64,000 nucleotides of DNA from Tyto alba (taxonomy: Eukaryota; Chordata; Aves; Strigiformes; Tytonidae), in assembly GCF_018691265.1 (NCBI RefSeq), contig NW_024881330.1, positions 19,488,886 through 19,552,885 of the forward strand, written 5' to 3'. Shown here in pieces: positions 25,621 through 36,647 of this stretch. The position numbers were made by a program, and so were the translations under genes. The notes under the pieces are model-generated. The model was not told the origin of the DNA, ran no database searches, and saw nothing but the letters and a program-made list of their open reading frames with translations. Numbering within the stretch: position 1 is the stretch's first letter; each line of letters begins with the position of its first letter.

Positions 25621-28600
25621 ATTGTACACCTGGTTTCTAAATCAGAAAAAATGTTCATTTTCCACCACTCATCAAAAATAAGAAATATACAAGTTGCATT
25701 CATAAGTATTAAATCCATATATATGATATTAAATGAATATTTCTTTAATCTTTTTTTTCCTCTATTTTTGAGTTTATCTGATTGTGCTTTATACTGATTT
25801 TTCATCTTTATGCAAAAGCATTTTGCATCTGACATTTTAAATGTAGATTTATTTGTAATCTTCTAATTCTCCAGTTTCCAATTTCTCCACCATTTCTCTC
25901 TGCCCTATTCCTACTAATACACTGATACACATGATTGCAAATGAACACTCTCGTATACTTGGCAATGCTTTTCACTGTGTTTGCTCACCTACATATTAAA
26001 CACTTTGTTACAAAGTAGATGTTTAAAAAAGATCTCCAAGTCAATTATTTTTAATATTGACAATCTGCAGTGTTTACTTCATTTTCCCTAGCTTTGTGTG
26101 TTTTCACAACCTTCCCAACAATTATCCATTTCCAAACTCTGAAAACCTAATTTCAACATCATTCTCATGTTTTGGGTGGCAAAAAAAATGTCAAAGCATC
26201 ATAGGCCTCAGCTGGCAAAGTACAGCTGCTCTCTAGGTCACGGACAGAAGCATTATCAGCTACGTGCCTGTGTTAATGAAATCATGTAGTGCCAGGATTG
26301 CAGGGCCCAGCTCTGCCCCCTGCCCCATTCAGCATTTCCTTTGACCTCAGAAGGAGATGAGATTCAAAAACAAAACCTGGCCTACAGTCCTGAAACAGTA
26401 TAAGGCATTGTCTGCATTTCGCTGACCTGTGAAAGCCAGTGCCAAACCCAAAAGAAAAATTCAGCTGCCAGAAATTTAATTTAGATGGATTTAGGCACCA
26501 AAACTGTCCAATTCAGAATAACTTTGCAAGAAAACCACCTAGCCCTAATGAACATAAGGTCACAAAATGCTTCTGTGGTTTTCACCCCAAATGTCCACCG
26601 GTACCTTCAGTGTTATAAAAGCTTGCAGCTGTCCTGGTCTGAGCAACAAGCCAGCCTGGTTTGGACCATTATCCTCCAGGTGATAAACTGAGTGCAGAAG
26701 CATGCCACTTCCCCACAAAAGTCAAATTTTGCAAGTATACGGAACATCACCAAATGATGACAGCATAAAAACAGCAAAGGTGCATGAGGTGACTGTTCAG
26801 TGAGAATTCACATAAGGCAGAAATCATTCTTCAGCCTTTTAATTATTACAGAAAAAAAAAAAAAAAAAAAAAAAGTACAGGTTCCACTCCTTTTGCCACC
26901 TGAAGAAGCTGCAGCCTCTGACTTCCTAGAAGTCCTGCTTGCTTCCACTCTGTGAGGGACTGCTCAAAAGTAAAGTGAGTTAGGAGTGGAAGCCTTCTTG
27001 CTGAAGCTGAACCACTGCACAGAAAAGAAGGAAAATTCATGGGATCAGAAAGGCAATATACAAGGCTCTACCATGGAGAAGGTCTCATTTGAGACTTGGT
27101 CTCTGCTGGCAGCATAAATAAACCTCTTGCGCTGAAGGGTGCAAAGCTACTCTTGCATTTCCCAGTGAGCTGTAAGCCATTCTCCCCCGGGGTACAGTAT
27201 TTTCTTGCTTGTTCTTCTGAAGTGCCCAATTCCAAACAAAGGTATTTGGGTGCTTAATCAGGATCCTGAGACCATTGCTGGACTGTGCTACTGCTGTTAC
27301 TCTGGCAGATCATGAGCAAAAATACTCCACACAAGAAAGCAAGCTGGAAAACAGCATCTGCAGGTGGCTAGAAACAATGTACCATCAGATGGGACAAATA
27401 AACCTATAAAAACAAACTGCACAAAAAGCTTTGCAAAAACATCAGGTGAAGTTGTTCTCCTAGCAGTTCCAATGTGGAAGCAGGAATATACCGAGTTGTT
27501 CCTCGTGCCTGTGCTAAAGGACACAGCTTACTGCCTGGCTAGCAAAACTCTGCGGAAAACGTACTCTATGGTCCACTGTAATTCACCCCCTCCTCTCCCC
27601 CTTGCAATTTTTTCTGGAAGGGCATTCCATCTGAGTGAAGATCTTAGTAGCAAAGTCTGGAATAAAAACTGCTTCATGTACCTTGCTCCCCTTTCAGGAA
27701 AGCATAAGGTCTAACCCAAGGGCCTGGCTCAGCGCCTGGCTTTCCCTGGCAGCTCCTGGAGTCCAGGCGCTTCTGCTGAATCTGCAGCCCTCCACCGCTT
27801 CCTGGAGAGCTGCTATTTTTCAGAACAGAGTAGAGCAAGGAAAAGCCTAAGATACTGTGTTCTGTAGGTTTTCTGAGGCTTTTAGGAATGTATGATGTTT
27901 TTCCTTTCCACCACAAATACAGGTTTGGTCAGAGTTACATACTGGTTATGAAAATTAGTTTTATACAGCAATACTGTTGGTTTGTAAAAGACATCAAGAG
28001 GAGAATAAGAGTGATATCACATAATCATGTGAAGTCCTGGTACTGATGATTAACTAGTGCACAGTGAAAATATTTTAATAAGCTGAAAAATGACTTAATC
28101 CTTCAATATTTATTAGATATACATGGACTGTAACAGAAAAAAAAAATGTTTGCTTGAAAATTAATGATTGTTTTATGATTTATGACAAGACTATAAATAT
28201 CTGTGCAAAGAGGAGAGGAGATCAAAGGGAATCACATCCCATTATGAATTCTGAGGCAGCTTGAAGACTTTACTTTTCAGATCTTGTTTCTTAGCAAGGC
28301 AAAAATTTGAGCTTGAAATGGAAAAAGATAAAGCAGGCTCCAATAACTGAATCATCATCAACTCCTCTCGAGCTGAGTTACTATGGCAATGGCAGTGCTG
28401 CTGCACAGCTTCTTCTTACTCTTTCTACCAGTACAACAGCTTTGTAAATGTACATGGGAAATTTCCACCCCACACATACCACGTGTGGCTTGCAGGAGGA
28501 GCCCATGGTCTCAGGTGCCCTGGTCTCTACAGAAGGGAAGAGCAAATTTGTGTGATTAAAATATGTGATTTGCAATTTTCTATTTTCCATGGAAACAGTC

Positions 28601-29689
28601 TTGGAGTGGTAGGGAAAGGTCCAGGATTCTTCCTTCTCTTTTGTGCCTGAGGAAGGTATATTTCAGCGCTTAGAAGATATTTTATAAGTACACAGAATTT
28701 TTAATACAGACATTTTAAGTGTTTTTTTCAGCTGCAACTACCTCATTTCTCTGAATTACAGATGTCTCGACGCTTCCAGAGGAGGATGGTATCATCTTTT
28801 TGGCAGAGCATAGCTTGAAGCTCTACATAAGTAATGAATCTAATCCTGATGCCAGGTTAATAAATTAGTAATTATAACTCTTTTTGTATGCAACAATCAG
28901 TGCATTAGTACTCACCAGTGTCCTCTTTCCTCTTCGAGGACTAGATGAACGCATCACCTTTCCTATCACTGATGGCTTGTTCTCTGCCCTGCACATAAAA
29001 TACACGTTTGCTCTTAATTATATTTGCGACGGCATTTAACATTCACGCCCTAATAGCAAACAGAAGTTCCCAACAGGAATTGGACCCTTTGCAGGAATCA
29101 TACATGCAAAGGAAATCTTTGCCCAAAAATACTATTGCTGAAAGTACAGTTTCTGCGAGCTCATTAAGTTGTACAAGCAGACATCTATATGGAACCTCAA
29201 TGAACTCCATATCAAGAATTTAATCATTGTTTTTGTGGAAAATAAGTCCTTTTCACCCATTGTATGGATATGCATACAGGCCAGAACATGGTCTTGCTAA
29301 TAAATGCATGTCTTTTAAGTAGACCTGCTCTGGGGAGCAGATGAACAAGGTTAACACATGTGCATTAATCAATAGGAGGGTCAACAACAATTATCACAAT
29401 GGAAGGTAAGAGAGACAATACAATAATCAAATATACTGTGCAATGTATTGTCTGAGAATCAGGTAAGCTTTTACGTCTCCACATGTTCTATAAAAAGCTG
29501 TCATTGAATAATAAGGAGCAGAGGACATCTGACGCATTGTGCTATTTATATAGCCATACATCCATCATATTTGTACCGGTAACATCTGCTCTCTGTTACG
29601 TATCTGGTTTGGTGCCTCAGCGTGAAATCTGTAACACCGCACACCCCCAGCCTGCGCTCAGCCTGCCTCTGTTTTAATATGTTTACGCT
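25621..29689. other. Intergenic upstream flank of SYBU, no gene seen
   Basis: Unique sequence with a 23-base A run at 26,852-26,874. Nothing resembles a coding exon. Proximal promoter or enhancer elements of the downstream gene may lie here, but I cannot identify any by eye. Confidence 0.5.
26852..26874 (+). repeat. Poly(A) tract, 23 A
   Basis: An uninterrupted A run after 'aattattacag'. No associated retrogene body was recognised. Confidence 0.85.
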
Positions 29690-29788
29690 CCGCGCAGCCT
29701 TTTGCGACCCGGGGCAAGGAGCTGCCTCCCCCCCGGGCAGCCCACTGCCAGCAGTGCCGAGGCGATGCGGCTGCCCCCCCGGGGGTCG

Positions 29789-29975
29789 CCGAGGCCGAGC
29801 TGGGCTTGGGGGGGGGGGGGGGGGGTGGGGACGGTGGGGTTGCTGCTGAGTTGGGCGGGGGGGGGATGCTGAGATGGGCAGGAGGGGGATGGAGAGGGGG
29901 AATGCCGAGCTGGGCAGGGGAGGGGATGCCAAGCCGGGCAGTGGGACGGGGGGGGGGGGGGGGGGGGGATGCGCC
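29789..29975 (+). repeat. Degenerate G-rich minisatellite with long G runs
   Basis: Four or five imperfect copies of a unit with core 'gccgagctgggc' or 'gctgagatgggc' are each followed by a G-rich tail. The G runs reach 18 at 29,808-29,825, 9 at 29,857-29,865 and 21 at 29,948-29,968. Unit spacing is irregular, about 25-45 bp. The run pattern could form G-quadruplexes on the coding strand upstream of SYBU. Run lengths in such DNA are prone to sequencing error. Confidence 0.7.
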
Positions 29976-30087
29976 TCCGTCCCCTCACCTGCCCGGCGCC
30001 CCCCGGGGCGGGAGGCAGCGGCGGCCCCGGGCGCGGCGGCACCACGTGTCGGGGCGGGGAGCGGCGGGGCCGGGCCGGGCTCCGCCA

Positions 30088-30101
30088 CCCCCCCCCCCCC
30101 C
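30088..30101 (+). repeat. C14 homopolymer in the 5' flank/UTR
   Basis: A run of 14 C about 105 bp upstream of the SYBU start codon, G-quadruplex-prone on the minus strand. Confidence 0.7.
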
Positions 30102-30205
30102 ACCCAGCGCCGCAGCGGCAGCAGCGGCGGGAGCAGCCCGGGTTTAGCGCATCCCTCTCGCCCATGCCAGGTGCCTGTCGCCGGCTGCGCGGGGATTGAG
30201 GAGAG

Positions 30206-30232
30206 ATGGGGCCTCTGCGGGAGAGCAGCAAG
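30206..30232 (+). CDS. SYBU: Syntabulin, coding exon 1 (N-terminus)
   Basis: This exon starts the coding sequence with MGPLRESSK, matching the start of human syntabulin (MGPLRESKK) as I remember it. The ATG at 30,206 has a favourable context: G at -3 and G at +4. An in-frame TGA lies only two codons upstream (30,197-30,199), so no longer N-terminus is possible in this reading. The exon ends AAG|GTGAGG, a good donor, at a codon boundary (phase 0). Syntabulin is a microtubule-associated adaptor that connects kinesin-1 heavy chain to syntaxin-containing presynaptic cargo and to mitochondria for transport along axons. The 5' UTR lies upstream inside the CpG island; its start is not determinable here. 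The coding part is only nine codons, so identity rests on its combination with exons 2 and 3. Confidence 0.87.
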
Positions 30233-30459
30233 GTGAGGGGCCGGGGAGGGAAGGGGCGGCGGGGGTGGCCGCGAGGACGGAGGAAAGGCAGGGACAGGCA
30301 AACCCCGGCCACCCCCCCACCCCACGCCAACCCCCTCGGGGGGGTGGGGTGTGTGTGGGGGGGGGGGGTGGCCGGGGTTTGCCTGTCCCTGCTGGGATGG
30401 TGGAAGAAGGAGGGCGCATCCGAGGGGTCCCTGACGCCGGGGTGTCCCTTCCCGAGCAG
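30233..30459 (+). other. SYBU: SYBU intron 1, 227 bp, GC-rich
   Basis: This very short, GC-rich intron begins GTGAGG and ends with a tandem GAGCAGGAGCAG acceptor region. Its length is not a multiple of three, so retention would shift the frame and end translation within exon 2. Nearly half of it is occupied by a long foldback at 30,288-30,392. The polypyrimidine tract (tcccttccc) is short. Confidence 0.85.
30288..30392. repeat. 105-nt intronic foldback with 31-bp perfect stem
   Basis: Bases 30,288-30,318 are perfectly complementary to 30,362-30,392. After one A/G mismatch the pairing continues inward: 30,320-30,325 with 30,360-30,355, then a G/T wobble and one more pair. After a two-base mismatch, 30,330-30,334 pairs with 30,350-30,346. 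The whole interval thus folds as one long hairpin with a small terminal loop near 30,338-30,342. The outer 24 bp are mixed sequence (gcagggacaggcaaaccccg...), not just a G/C run. Confidence 0.9.
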
Positions 30460-30646
30460 GAGCAGAAGACGCAGCTGGAGAAGGAGGTGTCCCGCAGCCG
30501 CATCCCCCGCCTGATCCTCCGGCCGCAGCAGAAGGTATCCCCCGCTTCCGAGTCGCCCTTTTCGGAAGAGGAGAGCCGGGAATTCAAGCCGCCCGGTTCC
30601 TCCGGGGGCTCCGGCAGGACCGTCAGCAGTAACAGCTTCTGCTCAG
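30460..30646 (+). CDS. SYBU: Syntabulin, coding exon 2
   Basis: The exon encodes EQKTQLEKEVSRSRIPRLIL, then RPQQK, VSPASESPFSEEESREF, a Gly/Ser/Pro-rich linker, and ends in RTVSSNSFCS plus one base. The blocks SRSRIPRLILRP, VSPASESPFSEEESREF and TVSSNSFCS are hallmark N-terminal syntabulin segments, nearly identical to the mammalian protein as I recall it. The bird version is shorter after RLILRP (PQQK, where I recall a longer His/Gln-containing insert in human). It has an extra Gly-rich stretch before RTVSSNS. The acceptor is at 30,457-30,459 (CAG), continuing phase 0 from exon 1. The donor is CAG|GTACCG, leaving phase 1. The segment is basic, then acidic/serine-rich, with no predicted membrane or coiled-coil part. 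Base use is very GC-rich because it lies inside the CpG island. Confidence 0.95.
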
Positions 30647-33600
30647 GTACCGCACAGGGACACCCCCCACCCCCCTACCCACACCCCCCCCCACTCAAAC
30701 CTCAGCCCGGAGGTCACCGTGGGCACCACCACGCCGACCCCTGAGGCTTCGCTGTCACCCCCGGCCGCAGCATCCCTGTGACGGGCTCGTATGGAGCCCT
30801 GACGAGCATCCCTCTGTGCGGATGAAGAAGGGCAACCATTACTTTTCCCAGGGAAATCCAGTATCTGTTCTTTCAATACATGTCTGTAAGCGACACCAGA
30901 TGTTTCCATTTCGAGTTCTGCTATCCACTGCTAGAAAGTTGGCGGTTTTACTGCAGCAGAATAGCTGCTTTAAAGAGAAGGATTTGCCTTAAAAACTGCA
31001 GCGTGGGTTTGAGGCATTCTGAAAAGCCCATAAGCCAAAGAGTCTGTAAAACAGAGGAGTTGCTATTAAATGTATCAGAGCTGGGTCAAATACTGCAATT
31101 CCTTTGGGGTTTGTGATGATGCATGCATAAATCAGAACAAAATACGTAGGTGAAGCTTCTGCTGTCATACTGAATTGAGTTTTGTTTATTTGAGAATTCA
31201 GGTTTCTTCTGACAAGTGTGTCACCAGATGTGAGTTGGGCATGAAGCCTTCTCTACAGAGAGGGCAATGGCTCGGTGATATATCAGAATTAAATTACTAC
31301 TCTCCAACTGTAGGCCACAAAAGTGTCATTTGCTCTTCAAAATCAATATATCCCTTTACATCAGGGACAACTTGAAACCAGATTTTTTATGTTAAATATT
31401 TGTCCTGTGTATAGTGTAGCACAATTTAAGTGCCTCAACTAGTAGTGAATGACTTAGATACCTACTAGTGGTGAGTAGTCTCCTAATTCAGTGAAACTCT
31501 TCACCAAGTATGACATTATGCACATGAATAACAACATTGGGGGTCGCATCGTGAACACCTTGGGCTCTATATGTGTGTCATAATTTTAAATACATTTTGG
31601 TGACTAAAGAGTTGGTTTTAATAGTATTTTGGAGAGCATAATGTTCCCTATCTAAAATATGAATTATAACAAGTTTTTTTGTAATAGTTAATATCAGAGC
31701 AAGTTCTTAAACTTCCTTTTTGTTTATTTCTAAAGTATTTCAGTTACCAAAGGTTTTCCTGAGAACAGCCAGAAACACTCATATTTATCTTTGTCTTCAC
31801 GACAGTGCATCAGATTATTATTATTTTTTAATTCCTTTAATGAAAAGCAGTGTATTGAACACTGTGTACAACAACAGTCAGTTTTCCTAGATGAGAAACA
31901 CAATATCCGTGTTTGAGTCTAGCTTGGATTGATTTTGCAATTCAGGCTCAGTGGAATGATCTATTTGGTTATTGTTTAATGAACAATGCAGAGCGTTAAA
32001 CAAACAACATAGTATTGCAAGAATGCTGTAGTCTTTTTCCCATGCCTTTTGAATCCTTACCTGCTTGAGTTTCCCTGTTACAAAGAAGTAAAATCTTTTG
32101 AAGTTTTCTATAAATATATTATTTTTATGATCTCTCCCAAATGGCTGCTTTCTATCCTGATTTTTTTTTTCTTTGTGTGTTGACAAGGCTTTCATCCTGG
32201 TTACTGACATTCTTTTTCATATCTTTTGGGTTTGTATCATGTTCTTCAGATCTACTCGACACAGAGCTGCCAAAGTAATACCCTTGCTGCCCCACTGCAC
32301 TATATCGGCTGTCCTGAGGCCCAGCAGAGCTTTGTAGTTACTCTGGGTGTGTCTGATCTCCCAGCTTGACAGTTTTAAGGCGCCTTTCACAGAGGTATTC
32401 AAGAGTGCAATGCTGGTCTCTTAACCTGTCTCTTAAGCACAGCTGCTCATATATTTATTTCCTTTTATTATTTCATGAATGCCGTGTTGGTTTAGTTTGA
32501 TTCTTTTCCCCATGCTGAGAACTTTGAGCTTCCCAAGCTGCCTGCAGCACCCGCACTGGTATGCGCTACCCTGTTTGACTGCTCTGAGTCTTCAGACCTT
32601 ACGCAGCCAAGGATCAGCCAAGGCAGTGTCCTCCGTCCCAGTATGTGGCTTTGTTATTGATAGGTTTGATGGGTTTTTCAGTGTGATGCAGGTATGACAA
32701 CAGTCTCTGTCTTGATTTCTTCAATCTCTTGACATCTCTTCCCTGTCTTCCACTTACGATCCTTCTTTATAATAGTACGTCTAATTTAGATTGAAATTCC
32801 CCAGCAGCTTTACGTGACTGCTGGTTCCTGTTTCTGGGGAGGGGATGGTGAAGAGCTGCGTGGAGAGGTGAATGGAGGGGCTGCAGCCTCTAACCTGCCT
32901 CTCCTAGTGGTTAACTCAGCACTTACCATCTTAACTGAGAAGTGGCATGCGCAGAAAGTGCATTTAAAATTAGCAAGTAATAAATTCGGAATAGGTGAGC
33001 AGATGAACAATAGCGGGATGACAGTATGAAAAAGCTCATGAGCACTTGGATAAATGTCTTTTTTGTGACAACTTCTTTGGAGCATTAAACTCCAAAAAGT
33101 TCTTGATAAGCAGCAGGTAGTGTGAATTGACCCCTAGAATAATTCCTTTACTCTTTACCCTTCTCTTGACAAGTTGTTCTCTCTACCTTTCTTCCTTTAT
33201 TATTGATACCAAGTCGTTATGATCAGTAGATTCCTCTTCCCCTGTAGAAATTATTATTTTTTACCTTGTCAATTTAAATATGTATTTCCTGCTTGATTCC
33301 CTAGAGCTTCTGAGATTGTCCATTTTCCCTGGGTGCTTACACTGATCCCAACACATAAGTGAAGACTTGGAGTTCTTTCTCTCTAAATGAGAGCAGCAGG
33401 GTCTTCCAGGTATTGTTAATGTTAGTTTAGGTAGGGGGAACCTTTGGTAACTGTGGCAGTGCTGCAAGTGTGGTGGCAACAGCAAAAAATACCTCTCAGC
33501 AGCAGACAAGAGACACTTTGTTTTAATGCTTAGTTTCTTTCGAAGAAGTTGTTAGTTCTGTCTGAGATAAGTTTTACGTTTGTGCGATCCGCTCCCTTTT

Positions 33601-36599
33601 TGTCTTGTGTGACTGGTCACTTGATCATGTTGTTCAACTATTTGCAATTGACTTTATGTCTGTTTTGCTTTGTAAGCCTGTATGAAGCACAGTGAGACTG
33701 TTACTCTTATCTGTGATACTCCTGACAAAATGTGTTTTTAATACTCTTTGTTTCTGCCAAGTGAACATGGATGCTCTGTGGATGTTGTGTAAGCAAACTG
33801 AGCCTTTGTATCAGTACTCACCATGCACAATCCCTCCTTAAAATCTTAGCGCATCTGGGGTCCTGTTTGTCATTTGATACGGGAGCACTTCTCTTCCTTC
33901 AGCCGCTGCCCTCCTTCAGCTTGGATGTCAGCCACAGAACTCGTATGATGTCAAATGATGAAAAAACACTCTCCCAGCAGCTTCATCTGGCTCAGCTGCT
34001 ACCGAGCGTTTGCCTGTGTCATGCGTGTTTTCCTCATAAGTTGCACTTGGCTTTGAAGTGGCTACGCGCGTTTACCTTGTCGGCCGGGCCGAGAGCACAA
34101 TTTTAAACATTGCAAACAAATCATCCGCTCAAGGGTCCATGGCTGAGCTGCTGCTGCAAGCAAGAGTGAGGCTGCCTTTGGCAGTTCCAGTTGCAGTGTT
34201 TTCCTTGTAAGAAATAAGATCCTTAGGGCAGGGCGTTATCCTTGGGTTTTGTGTACACACGTCCTTTTGATACCGAGCCAGTTGCGTATTGGATCGAAGG
34301 CAGCCTGGACGTGCTAAACTCAGTCTGTTTAGATTTTCATTTTAAAAGGCAGTTAGTTTGGGATATACTTTTTTTTTTTCTGTTTTCTGCCTCTGAATAG
34401 CTCAGCTTTTAAATTTCTTCTTATGAAGAAGAGTTGTTATGTGCAACCTCTATAATGACGCCCAAGCTCTCCTTCAGCCTTTATTCAGAAGCCAGGCTCC
34501 TGAATTTCTGCGGGTAATGCAGTGGCGCTTTGTCAACTGAGATGCAGCTCTGCAGAAAGCACTTGTGCTTTAATTATCGGTTCAGCAGAAGACTTTACGA
34601 GCCAGAGTAGCCATTTTATGCTCATAATAAACAGTTCCTCTTTTCTTGGGCTTACCTGCAAGTCACCTCTTTAACTAGTCTGAATAGTACTACGGGCCAT
34701 TGAAAACCAGTAGCGTCTCTGTATAGGAATGATTGTGAATGACTCCCAACAAAGTTCTCAAAAATACAAGCTGAAGCTTCTTTTTTTTTCTTTTCCTTTC
34801 AAATTTCAAGATCTGGGTTCAATACTTATTTCATAACTTGTTCTTTTTTGGTGTAAAGATTTTTTTTAAAACTTGTTCTTTACACGTGTGCCACAATAAC
34901 CATGCTCCAGTACCGTGGCTGCACTGTAAGCCCCGGGGTGTAGGCGCTGCAAGGGGGCTCTCAGTGTTACCGCTCCCTGCTCTTGCTCCTGTGCACGGTC
35001 CCTCTTGAGCTCACAGATTACTTGCCAGTTGACCCAGATGCTGATGGATGCTGCAGTTCGCAGTGCGTATGTCAAAAAAAGCATGTAGACTTTAGGCAGG
35101 CTTATTAAAATCCACGTGAATGCACGGCCCATACTGCTAGCCACAGACAAGAAGAAAAGTGTTGAATGGGTGTTACCAGACAAAAAGCTGTACCTTCGCA
35201 CACTCCGGTAAATAATTTATTTTCTAGAGCATTGAAGTAGGCTGTATTGTAAACCAGCTAGCCTTGGAAACTACACTATTAGAGTGTGTGTACTTAAATA
35301 TATATTTTTAAATCAGAAAACATACAACAAAACAAATATGCAGTATTTTAACAAACCAACAGGTTGGGGCCAGAGAGTTAGTACAAATTACTGAAAATAA
35401 TTACCTCTATTATTTGTATTTGTATATGTATATACATATGTATGTATTATTATGGAAAGAGCGAGATGTCCCATTCTTCTTGTTTCTTGTTATAGGAAGA
35501 AATATTTTGTTTAAATAGTTTGTTACTGGTTTATTTGTTGGTTTTTTTGGTCTGAGTTACTGAATCAGAGAGATATGCTTACAAGTGCTTAAGTATGTAA
35601 TATTGGAATTTAGCTTCTCTTTCCTGCAGTCCTTTATGCTATGCTTTTCCACAGTCCTCTTGCCATTTTTTTCAAACTTCTGAAGTGGAGGTCCTCTCCA
35701 GCACATTTCTTTGCAGCACTCTGTAAGGCCATTCAGTAATCACTGTGATATTAGTTTACACAAACACTGAAACAAAATCTGCTTTCAAAAATGCATGTAT
35801 GGCCTTTGCATAAGGGTGACACTGGGGACGTGCTTCATTTTCTCACTGCTGCTTCCCTGGAGAATTTCCTGCTGGGCCAGCTTACGTGCAATAATTTATT
35901 ATTGCTTCATATTGTTAACCACCAGTTCTGTTTCTGCAGCGCAGAGATCTGTTCCAAACATGGAAATGAGAAAAGTGCCTCGGTACTAAAGAGCAAAGCC
36001 TGCCTGTTCCTCAGTTTTCGGCCTTTGCCTGCTTTCCTTTCAGCTTGACTATTTATTCTCTCTTACTAAGTAACAATCCTTTTGTTCCTGTTCCACACAA
36101 CAGCATCTGGAAGCCAAAACATTTGACCTTTTGGATGTTTGTTGTCACCTTTTTATGTATCTGTCAGCACTGTGAACCTTTAAAGCCTGACCCAGAGCCT
36201 CCTGAGGTCAGTAGAAGAGTTCCTGTTCTCTCTGGCACATTTTGGATAGTGTCCTGAGAACAGTCAGTACCTCACCCATTTTACTAGCCTGTTTGTTGAA
36301 GCTTGCTGTGTACTACGGACTGAATTCTAAGTTATATCATGTATTTTCTTTGCCACCAATGCATAATCTAATATTTTTGTTTTGAAGTTCTTTTAATACA
36401 ATTTTCTATTAAGATGAATGTTGCTATGCCTATTGAAGAACATCACAACTTGTAGCAGAAATAAACCTTTAATCAGAAGTCTTTGATTTCTTTTGCATTA
36501 AAAGAGAATCATGATATTTAAAAATAAATTCTTTATGACATGTTTTAACCCTACTTTTATAGGGCTAGTATACATCCTTGAAATTTTGGAAGAGTGTTT

Positions 36600-36647
36600 T
36601 GATCACACAACTCACCCACCAAATACGGTGGGTGAGTTGTGTGATCA
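36600..36647. repeat. Perfect 21-bp foldback with 6-nt loop
   Basis: The left arm at 36,600-36,620 (t, then gatcacacaactcaccc...) is the exact reverse complement of the right arm at 36,627-36,647. The loop is aaatac. There are no mismatches, and pairing stops abruptly on the outside. Confidence 0.95.

Larger units (their letters stand above)
29690..30800 (+). promoter_or_regulatory. SYBU: CpG island promoter region of SYBU
   Basis: GC content and CpG density rise sharply at about 29,690 and fall back to AT-rich sequence after about 30,800. The island covers the presumed 5' UTR, exons 1 and 2 and the short first intron. GC boxes (GGGGCGGGG at 30,051-30,059) and a palindromic E-box CACGTG at 30,043-30,048 lie 150-160 bp upstream of the start codon. 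No TATA box is evident, which fits a CpG-island promoter. The transcription start cannot be placed from sequence alone. Confidence 0.85.

Noticed and set aside
24721..25681. Plus-strand open frames of 138 and 167 codons
   Set aside because: They are the antisense of the CR1 copy at 24,853-25,620, whose coding strand is minus.
1..29689. Search for KCNV1, the neighbour of SYBU on its upstream side in mammals
   Set aside because: No potassium-channel domain sequence was found in any frame, so the region is treated as intergenic.
29546..30325. Minus-strand open frame of about 259 codons across the CpG island
   Set aside because: It is Pro/Gly/Ala/Arg low-complexity sequence produced by G and C runs, overlaps the SYBU promoter and exon 1, and resembles no protein. 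A second minus-strand frame of similar length here has the same cause.
30196..30744. Plus-strand open frame reading through intron 1 into exon 2
   Set aside because: It has no ATG at its start and is out of frame with MGPLRESSK. The good splice sites at 30,233 and 30,459 explain exon 2 better.
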